DNA from: UBA10649 sp965278945
Lineage (GTDB): Bacteria > Actinomycetota > Actinomycetes > S36-B12
Length of the DNA stretch: 64,000 nt
Direction: 5' to 3'
Assembly (NCBI GenBank): GCA_965278945.1
Contig: OZ257128.1
Location: 1,798,001 to 1,862,000 of the forward strand
The translations under genes and the position numbers were made by a program. This document shows positions 58,022 through 64,000 of the stretch, piece after piece. Numbering within the stretch: the stretch's first letter is position 1; each line of letters opens with the position of its first letter. A model generated the notes under the pieces. The model did not search any database. It saw only the letters and a list, made by a program, of their open reading frames with translations, and was not told the DNA's origin.

Positions 58022-59352
58022 CACTTCACCTCCGAGTCGTTGTGCGAACCATGGCCCATGCCGGCGAACACTCCGCCGCCGCCCGTGTCACCGAGCTCGT
58101 AGGCACCCTCCGAATGCTGATCCAGATCGATGCCCTCCACCTCGGCATCCGGCTTCACCCGAAGACCAATGGTGAACTTGAGGATGAACGCCAAGATAAG
58201 CGTAACGATGAACGAGTACGCCAGCACGGCACCGGCACCAAGCGCCTGGTTGCCCAAGACGCTGATCTCGCCGCCGTAGAAGAGACCATCCTTGCCGAAC
58301 TCGTTGACCTTCGTCGTTGCGAAGAATCCGATGAGAAGGCAGCCGATGATGCCGCCGACCATGTGAACGCCGACGACGTCCAGTGAATCGTCATAGCCGA
58401 GCTTGTACTTCAACGTGACGGCGAACGCGCACACGATGCCAGCGATGGCACCGATGGCGATTGCGCCCCACGGCTCGACGAAGGCACACGCGGGCGTGAT
58501 CGCCACGAGGCCAGCGATCGCACCGGAAGCCGCGCCAAGGGTGGTCGGTCGACCGTCGCGGATCTTCTCCACGATGAGCCAGCCGATGATGCCGGCCGCC
58601 GTTGCCACCATGGTGTTCGTGAACGCCACGGCTGCAAGCTGGTTTGCGCCGAGCGCCGAGCCGGCGTTGAAGCCGAACCAGCCGAAGTACAGCAGCGATG
58701 CGCCGAGGAGCACGAACGGCAGGTTGTGCGGCCGCATCGGCGTCTTGCCGAAGCCGATCCGCTTGCCGAGCACGAGCACCAGGGCGAGAGCCGCAGCACC
58801 CGCGTTGATGTGGACTGCCGTACCACCGGCGAAGTCGAGAACACCACGAGCTGCGAGCCAGCCAGCGCCGTCATCGACCGAGTCGCTGCCGAAGTCGAAT
58901 ACCCAGTGAGCAACCGGGAAGTAGACCACTGTCGCCCACACGATGGCGAAGACCATCCAGGTCATGAACTTCATGCGGTCGGCCACTGCGCCCGAGATCA
59001 GCGCGACCGTGATGATCGCGAACATCAGCTGGAACATCGCGAAGAGCAGAGCCGGGATCGGGTAGACGCCGCCGTTCTCGGTCAGCTTCCCAACGAGATC
59101 GCCGAGGCCTGCCGACGAGAAGTCGCCGATGAAGCCGTTGCCGCCGTCTCCGAACGCCATCGAGTAGCCGAACGCCACCCACAGCACGGAGACCGCGCCG
59201 ATTGCGATGACGGACATCATCATCATGTTCAGAACGCTCTTGACGCGGACCATACCGCCGTAGAAGAACGCGACTCCAGGAGTCATGAGCAGCACCAATG
59301 CAGCCGCTGCCAAGATCCAGGCCGTGTCTCCTGTATTGAGTTCTACATCCAT
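58021..59352 (-). CDS. amtB: Ammonium transporter AmtB
   Basis: Ammonium channel/transporter of the inner membrane, 443 residues with about 11 transmembrane helices. It has FFYGGMVR, FDFAGGTAVHINAG (the first pore histidine is in VHINAG) and VGVHMVGGIIG (second pore histidine). A soluble C-terminal tail ends in Asp/Gly/His-rich sequence. ATG 59352 has GGAGGGAG about 9 bp upstream; the frame extends nine residues further. It heads amtB-glnK-glnD, with candidate GlnR sites upstream. Confidence 0.96.
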   Translation of the reverse strand: MDVELNTGDTAWILAAAALVLLMTPGVAFFYGGMVRVKSVLNMMMMSVIAIGAVSVLWVAFGYSMAFGDGGNGFIGDFSSAGLGDLVGKLTENGGVYPIPALLFAMFQLMFAIITVALISGAVADRMKFMTWMVFAIVWATVVYFPVAHWVFDFGSDSVDDGAGWLAARGVLDFAGGTAVHINAGAAALALVLVLGKRIGFGKTPMRPHNLPFVLLGASLLYFGWFGFNAGSALGANQLAAVAFTNTMVATAAGIIGWLIVEKIRDGRPTTLGAASGAIAGLVAITPACAFVEPWGAIAIGAIAGIVCAFAVTLKYKLGYDDSLDVVGVHMVGGIIGCLLIGFFATTKVNEFGKDGLFYGGEISVLGNQALGAGAVLAYSFIVTLILAFILKFTIGLRVKPDAEVEGIDLDQHSEGAYELGDTGGGGVFAGMGHGSHNDSEVK

Positions 59353-59464
59353 GCGAGTACTCCCTCCGAGTGGTGACATTCACCTCGCGAGCCGAACACT
59401 CGCGTTTGGAGGTTTCGCCGCAGGCCAATCCCGGTTTCCGGGGTATGTCGCAGATGGCGCCCGC

Positions 59465-59511
59465 GTTAACAGTGCGTCACGTAGGGGCCGTGCAAGTTAA
59501 CGGCGGGTTAC
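59465..59511. promoter_or_regulatory. Paired GlnR-like boxes upstream of amtB
   Basis: Read towards amtB, GTAAC-n6-TTAAC (59511-59496) and GTGAC-n6-TTAAC (59480-59465) are two 16 bp near-copies 31 bp apart (three helical turns). Both fit the AC-n9-AC pattern of actinobacterial GlnR sites, though the second half reads TTAAC instead of GAAAC. They lie 113-160 bp before the amtB start. Confidence 0.5.
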
Positions 59512-59536
59512 GCCGCCGGCAGTCGTGAGCAGAGGT

Positions 59537-60679
59537 TCAGTCGCCGAGGATCGCGTCGACGAAGGCCTCCGCGTCGAATGGCGCGAGGTCGTCTGGTCCC
59601 TCGCCAAGCCCCACGAGCTTGACCGGAACGCCCAGTTCCCGCTGGACCGCAACGACGATGCCGCCGCGTGCTGTGCCATCCAGCTTGGTGAGCACGATCC
59701 CGGTCACGTCGACGACCTCGGCGAACACGCGAGCCTGCACGAGCCCGTTCTGGCCCGTGGTCGCATCGAGGACGAGCAGCACCTCGTCGATCGGGGACTT
59801 CTTCTCCACGACTCGCTTGACCTTGCCGAGCTCGTCCATGAGCCCGGTCTTGGTGTGCAGCCGACCGGCCGTGTCGATGATCACGGTGTCGACTCCCGCG
59901 GCAATCCCGGTCTCGACCGCGTCGAAGGCCACGGCGGCCGGATCCCCGCCCTCTGGTCCACGCACGACGACCGCTCCGACCCGGTCGCCCCAGGTCTGCA
60001 GCTGATCGGCTGCGGCCGCCCTGAAGGTGTCGGCGGCGGCGAGGATGACGGACTGGTCCTGCGCCACGGCGAGCCGGGCGAGCTTGCCGGTCGTCGTGGT
60101 CTTTCCCGTGCCGTTGACTCCGACGACGAGGACGACGCCCGGACGTGAGCCCACTCGTTCGGCGCGCACGTGGCGGTCCATTGTCGGATCGACGAGCGTC
60201 AGCAATTCCTCTCGCAGCATCTGCCGTACGAGGGCCGGGTCGGATGAGCCCTCGACGCGAACTCGAGTGCGCAGCCGCTGCAGGAGGTCGGACGTGGGTC
60301 CGACCCCGAGATCGGCACCGAGCAGGGTCTCCTCGACCTGGTCCCACGTGTCCTCGTCGACGCTCTCGCGGCTCAGCAGAGCCAGCAGGCCGCGCCCGAA
60401 CGTTCCCTGCGACCGAGCCAGGCGCGATCGCAGGCGGTGGAGCCGGCCCGCCGCAGGCTCGGGAACCTCGACAACGAGCAGCCCTTCGAGCTCGTCGGCG
60501 GTAGGACGCTCGGCCACCACGTCGTCCGCGACTGTCGGCAGCGCTGTCTCGGAGACCAGCGCCGTCTTCTCGGGCGGAGGAGCGATAGTGCTGCCCCCGC
60601 GTCGGAGCGTGACGAACAAGGTCACGCCGACGATGAGGATGGCCAAGGCGATGGCGACGTAGAGCACAACTGGTTCCAT
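59537..60679 (-). CDS. ftsY: Signal recognition particle receptor FtsY
   Basis: SRP receptor GTPase, 380 residues. A single N-terminal membrane helix (VVLYVAIALAILIVGVTLFV) replaces the acidic A domain of enterobacteria, as usual in actinobacteria. A short Pro/Val/Glu linker leads to the NG domain with GVNGTGKTTTTGKLA, DTFRAAAADQL, DTAGRLHT and TKLDGTARGG. ATG 60679 has GGAAGG 9 bp upstream; ATG 60688 overlaps that site. Confidence 0.96.
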   Translation of the reverse strand: MEPVVLYVAIALAILIVGVTLFVTLRRGGSTIAPPPEKTALVSETALPTVADDVVAERPTADELEGLLVVEVPEPAAGRLHRLRSRLARSQGTFGRGLLALLSRESVDEDTWDQVEETLLGADLGVGPTSDLLQRLRTRVRVEGSSDPALVRQMLREELLTLVDPTMDRHVRAERVGSRPGVVLVVGVNGTGKTTTTGKLARLAVAQDQSVILAAADTFRAAAADQLQTWGDRVGAVVVRGPEGGDPAAVAFDAVETGIAAGVDTVIIDTAGRLHTKTGLMDELGKVKRVVEKKSPIDEVLLVLDATTGQNGLVQARVFAEVVDVTGIVLTKLDGTARGGIVVAVQRELGVPVKLVGLGEGPDDLAPFDAEAFVDAILGD

Positions 60680-60732
60680 GTTCGTCATCCTTCCACGCTC
60701 CACGAAGGCGCCAATCGCGGCAGGATGCCGCC

Positions 60733-61413
60733 ATGAGCGACCGCCGCGTCCTGATCGCCTACCTGGTCGTCGGTGCGGCCAACGTGCTCGGCAATGCGGC
60801 AGACCTGCCGATGCTGATGAACGTCACCAAGCCGCTGCTCGTGCCCCTGCTTCTCGCATGGCTTCTGCTAAACCGTCGCGGACGGCTGACCACTCCCCTG
60901 CGCTGGCTGGCGGCCGGACTGGTGTTCGCGTGGCTGGGCGACCTGCTGCTGATGTTCGACGGCGATCTGGAGTTCATGGCCGGTATCGGCGCCTTCCTGG
61001 TCATGCAGGCCTGCTACATCGTTGCATTCACGCGGATTCCAGGCCCGGGCTTCGTGCGCGCGTGGAAGATCACCCTCGTCCCCTACGTGGCCATCTGGAT
61101 CATCGTCAACGTGCTCGTCAGCGCGGGCGTCGGTTCCTTGCGCATTCCGGTGCTGATCTACAGCGCGGTCCTCGTCGCCATGGCCGTCACCGCACTTGAC
61201 CTGGTGCTGCGCGTCCCGCGCTCACCTGGATGGCGGGTGGCCTGGGGTGCGTTGTTCTTCCTGGTCTCCGACGGCCTTATCGCGCTGACCGAGTTCGGAC
61301 CGCTGAGCGAGACACCGACGCTGTCCGCCTTGATCATGGCCACGTACATTGCCGCGCAGCTGATGATCGTCACCGGTCTGGCCGAGTGCGAGGACTCGAG
61401 AGCTACGCGCTGA
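60733..61413 (+). CDS. Lysoplasmalogenase-like membrane protein (YhhN/TMEM86 family)
   Basis: Integral membrane protein of 226 residues with about eight hydrophobic segments. Family hallmarks are NVTKPLLVPLLLAW (TKPL), VFAWLGDLLLMFDG (GD in a helix) and ALFFLVSDGLIA (FLxSD). Relatives hydrolyse lysoplasmalogen; the bacterial substrate is uncertain. ATG 60733. It lies on the plus strand between ftsY and smc, interrupting that conserved pair, and its last 11 bp overlap the 3' end of smc. Confidence 0.88.
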   Translation: MSDRRVLIAYLVVGAANVLGNAADLPMLMNVTKPLLVPLLLAWLLLNRRGRLTTPLRWLAAGLVFAWLGDLLLMFDGDLEFMAGIGAFLVMQACYIVAFTRIPGPGFVRAWKITLVPYVAIWIIVNVLVSAGVGSLRIPVLIYSAVLVAMAVTALDLVLRVPRSPGWRVAWGALFFLVSDGLIALTEFGPLSETPTLSALIMATYIAAQLMIVTGLAECEDSRATR

Positions 61414-64000
61414 CCTGGTCGCTCTCGCGCAGTCGCTGACCGATCACCTGCGTCACGCCGTCGCCGCGCATCGAGACGCCATACAACGCGTCGGCGATCT
61501 CCATCGTGCGCTTCTGGTGCGTGATGACGATGAGCTGGGACGAACTGCGCAGCTCCTCGATGATGTCGATGAGTCGGCCGAGGTTTACCTCGTCGAGTGC
61601 GGCTTCGACCTCGTCGAGGACGTAGAACGGACTCGGGCGAGCCTTGAACAAGGCGACCAGGAACGCGACTGCGATGAGCGACCGCTCGCCGCCGGACAGC
61701 AACGACAGTCGCTTGACCTTTTTTCCGGGCGGCCGCGCCTCGACGTCGACTCCCGTGGTCAGCATGTCATTCGGGTCGGTGAGGATCAGGCGGCCCTCGC
61801 CCCCGGGGAACAGGCGGGAGAAAACGCCCTCGAACTCTCGCTCGACTGCCTCGTACGCCTCCGTGAACACCTGCACGACTCGGGCGTCGACCTCCTTGAT
61901 GATGTCCAGGAGGTCCTCCCTCGTTCGCTTGAGGTCATCGAGCTGCTCGGTGAGGAAGTTATGCCGCTCCTCCATCGCCGTGTACTCCTCGAGCGCGAGC
62001 GGGTTCACCCGGCCCAGGAGTGCCAGATCTCGTTCGGCCGCCTTGAGCCGCTTCTCCTGTTCCGTGCGCACGAATGGGTACGCGACAGGCTCCTCCGTCG
62101 GCAGCTCATCGCCGGGTGACGGTGGGGTCGGCGGCACGAGCTGATCGGGACCGTACTCGGCGAGCAGGACGTCCGACTCGACGCCGAAGTCCTCGAGCAC
62201 CTTGTCCTCGACCTGCTCGATGCGCATGCGCTGCTCGGCCCGGGCCACCTCGTCACGGTGGACGGAGTCCTTGAGCAGATCGGACTCCGCACCGAGTTCG
62301 CGGCGGGCGACTCGAACACGCTGCAGGTGGATATCGCGGTCGCGCGTCGTGCGCTCGACTGCCGTGCGAGCGCGTCCCGCCGCCGCGACCGAGATCTCGA
62401 TCCGGCTGAGCGCGACGCGGGCACCGGCATGAACCGCCTGCGCCACGATCAGTTCGCGAGCGCGCTGCTCGCGTCGCTCTCGCGCGGCGACCCTCGCCTG
62501 ACGCTCACTGGCCGCGCTGCGCTCGAGCTGCTGTGCACGCTCGGCGACAGCGCTGACGCGCTCCTCCGCGGTTCGCAGCGCAAGACGGGCATCAACCTCG
62601 TTGCGTCGGGCTGCGTCGGCGGCCTCGGCCAGCGCGACTCGTGCGTCACTGTCGGGCTGGACGTCGGGTTCGACCTGGGCAGCGTCGAGACGGGACTGCA
62701 GTTGGTGAAGGCTCTCCTCGTCGGCCGCGAGTGCGGTCTGGGCTGCAGCGCGTGCGGCGGTCAGCCGATCCGCCTCAGCGCCAGCGGCGCGTGCGACCTG
62801 GCCCAGTTGGCCAAGCTGCTCGGCCACCGCGGCGAGACGGGCATCGGACTCGTGCAGCCGGGCGAGCGACGACTCCACCCGCGCGGCCGCCTCCTGCTGA
62901 CGGCTGCGTGCGGCCGCCATGTCGAAGCGAAGCCGGTCGAGCTCATGGACAAGCAGGTCCAGTTGCGACGTGGCCTCGTCGTAGGCGGCCTGCACCTCAA
63001 GGAGGCTGGGCGCGCTGGCCGAGCCACCGTGCACTACTCCGCTCGCGAGCACGTCGCCGGCCGGCGTGACGAAGGCCAGGCTCGGGTGGAGTGTCTGCAT
63101 GGCGCGCGCAGCGTCGAGGTCATCGGCCATCGCCCAGCGCTCGAGCAGGTGATCGACCACGGGCTGCAAGGACTCATCGCACGTGACGAACTCCACGAGC
63201 GGACGACCGGCCTCGCGCACGTGGGGGCGATCGGCACGCGGTCGCTCGGCGTCGGCGATGACGATGGCCGCTCGACCGGCGTCCTCGTCCTTCAGGAGCA
63301 CGATCGCGCGCATCGCCGCATCCATGCCGGTGACAACAACCGCATCGGCGACGTCGCCGAACGCTGCAGCGACAGCGGTCTGCGCCCCGGGCTCGACATG
63401 CAGCAGGCTCGCGAGCGTTCCCAGCACGCCGGGCACGAGCGGATCAAGAAGTCGAGCGCCGGCGTCCTTGCGCCGCAAGCCAATGGACAGCGCCTCGGCC
63501 CTGGCACTCAGCGCAGCACGTTCGCGTTCGGCCGCCGCTTCGCGCGCACGCAGCGCCTCGACGGCTCCGTCCGCGGCGATCATCTCGGCTTCGGCGGTCT
63601 CGTGGTCGGCGTCGAGACTGTGCTCCCCGGCATCGAGGCCGGCGACGTCGACCTCGATCCGCTGGAACTCGCGCTGAGCGGTCTCCCCGCGCTGCCTCGC
63701 CTCGACGATCTGCGCCGTGAGTCGCTCGATCTCGTTGCCGCGGGTCTCCATCCGCGACCGCGCCGCATTCACCTGGCCGGACAACCGGGCCAGTCCCTCG
63801 CGCCGGTCAGCAGCAGCGCGCTCGACGTCGGCAATTCGACGCTCCTCCGCGACGGATGCCTGCTCCGCGGCAATGCGCAGTGCCTCGGTCTGGGACTGCG
63901 CGTCGCGGCGCTGCTCCACCTCGCGGCCGAGCTCGAACTCCTCGGTCCGCAGCGCTCTCGCCTCGGTCTCGATCTGCTCTGGGTCGCGCCCGGATCCCTC
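61403..64000 (-). CDS. smc: Chromosome segregation protein SMC, 5' part beyond window
   Basis: Condensin ATPase. The reading frame is open to the right edge, so only about the C-terminal 865 residues are visible. They comprise the end of the first coiled coil, the hinge (around the GVLGTLASLLHVEPGAQTAV region), the long returning coiled coil, and the C-terminal head. The head has signature LSLLSGGERSLIAVA and Walker B FYVLDEVEAALDEVN. The N-terminal Walker A half lies outside. It sits upstream of ftsY as usual, apart from the intervening plus-strand gene. Confidence 0.96.
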   Translation of the reverse strand, partial: EGSGRDPEQIETEARALRTEEFELGREVEQRRDAQSQTEALRIAAEQASVAEERRIADVERAAADRREGLARLSGQVNAARSRMETRGNEIERLTAQIVEARQRGETAQREFQRIEVDVAGLDAGEHSLDADHETAEAEMIAADGAVEALRAREAAAERERAALSARAEALSIGLRRKDAGARLLDPLVPGVLGTLASLLHVEPGAQTAVAAAFGDVADAVVVTGMDAAMRAIVLLKDEDAGRAAIVIADAERPRADRPHVREAGRPLVEFVTCDESLQPVVDHLLERWAMADDLDAARAMQTLHPSLAFVTPAGDVLASGVVHGGSASAPSLLEVQAAYDEATSQLDLLVHELDRLRFDMAAARSRQQEAAARVESSLARLHESDARLAAVAEQLGQLGQVARAAGAEADRLTAARAAAQTALAADEESLHQLQSRLDAAQVEPDVQPDSDARVALAEAADAARRNEVDARLALRTAEERVSAVAERAQQLERSAASERQARVAARERREQRARELIVAQAVHAGARVALSRIEISVAAAGRARTAVERTTRDRDIHLQRVRVARRELGAESDLLKDSVHRDEVARAEQRMRIEQVEDKVLEDFGVESDVLLAEYGPDQLVPPTPPSPGDELPTEEPVAYPFVRTEQEKRLKAAERDLALLGRVNPLALEEYTAMEERHNFLTEQLDDLKRTREDLLDIIKEVDARVVQVFTEAYEAVEREFEGVFSRLFPGGEGRLILTDPNDMLTTGVDVEARPPGKKVKRLSLLSGGERSLIAVAFLVALFKARPSPFYVLDEVEAALDEVNLGRLIDIIEELRSSSQLIVITHQKRTMEIADALYGVSMRGDGVTQVIGQRLRESDQVSA

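Overview
The window is GC-rich and gene-dense, with very few spacers above 150 bp. The gene order points to an actinomycete (Actinomycetota): smc–ftsY–amtB–glnK–glnD–ffh–rpsP–khpA–rimM–trmD, then rplS–lepB–lepB–rnhB–ppk2–yraN–yifB–dprA–xerC–rpsB–tsf–pyrH–frr–cdsA–rlmN and, further on, dxr–rip1. An F420-type luciferase-like flavoprotein, a bS16 with an acidic tail and candidate GlnR boxes fit this. Many genes overlap by 1-4 bp at stop/start codons (ATGA, GTGA, TTGA, TGATG), and GTG starts are common. I saw no tRNA, rRNA, CRISPR array, transposase or phage gene. The genus cannot be named from the sequence.

Layout. (1) 1-1668, minus strand: start of a site-2 protease gene and dxr. (2) 1777-5122: gabT, two tandem small secreted paralogues of unknown function, and a ureohydrolase. 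(3) 5144-13753, minus strand: a MocR-type regulator, then potD-A-B-C for polyamine uptake, then an exported pepsin-like protein and a Tat-exported sulfatase joined by a GTGA overlap. (4) 13906-22566, plus strand: a pyrimidine-degradation operon (beta-ureidopropionase, dihydropyrimidinase, methylmalonate/malonate-semialdehyde dehydrogenase, F420-type flavoprotein) with an NMT1/THI5-like ABC importer. It is preceded by a three-part GlnR-like box and ends in a strong hairpin. (5) 22693-35306: an acyl-CoA ligase; amine catabolism genes (PatD-like dehydrogenase, Lrp regulator, class III aminotransferase, PNPOx-like protein, FAD amine oxidase); and on the minus strand a CoA-transferase, GntR regulator, glutaryl-CoA dehydrogenase, aldehyde dehydrogenase and a nitrobindin-like/VOC fusion.

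(6) 35330-64000: the housekeeping cluster, nearly all on the minus strand. Plus-strand intruders are an M23 peptidase gene, pgm and a lysoplasmalogenase gene. In most actinomycetes rlmN is followed closely by dxr and the site-2 protease. Here about 34 kb of nitrogen-scavenging catabolism lies between them, which is the main architectural feature of the window.

Taken together, the block could import polyamines and pyrimidine-type compounds. It could convert putrescine to GABA and succinate, cadaverine or 5-aminovalerate through glutarate to crotonyl-CoA, and pyrimidines to beta-alanine, malonate semialdehyde and acetyl-CoA. Candidate GlnR boxes before both the pyrimidine operon and amtB suggest shared nitrogen control. 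Substrates are inferred from families and context.
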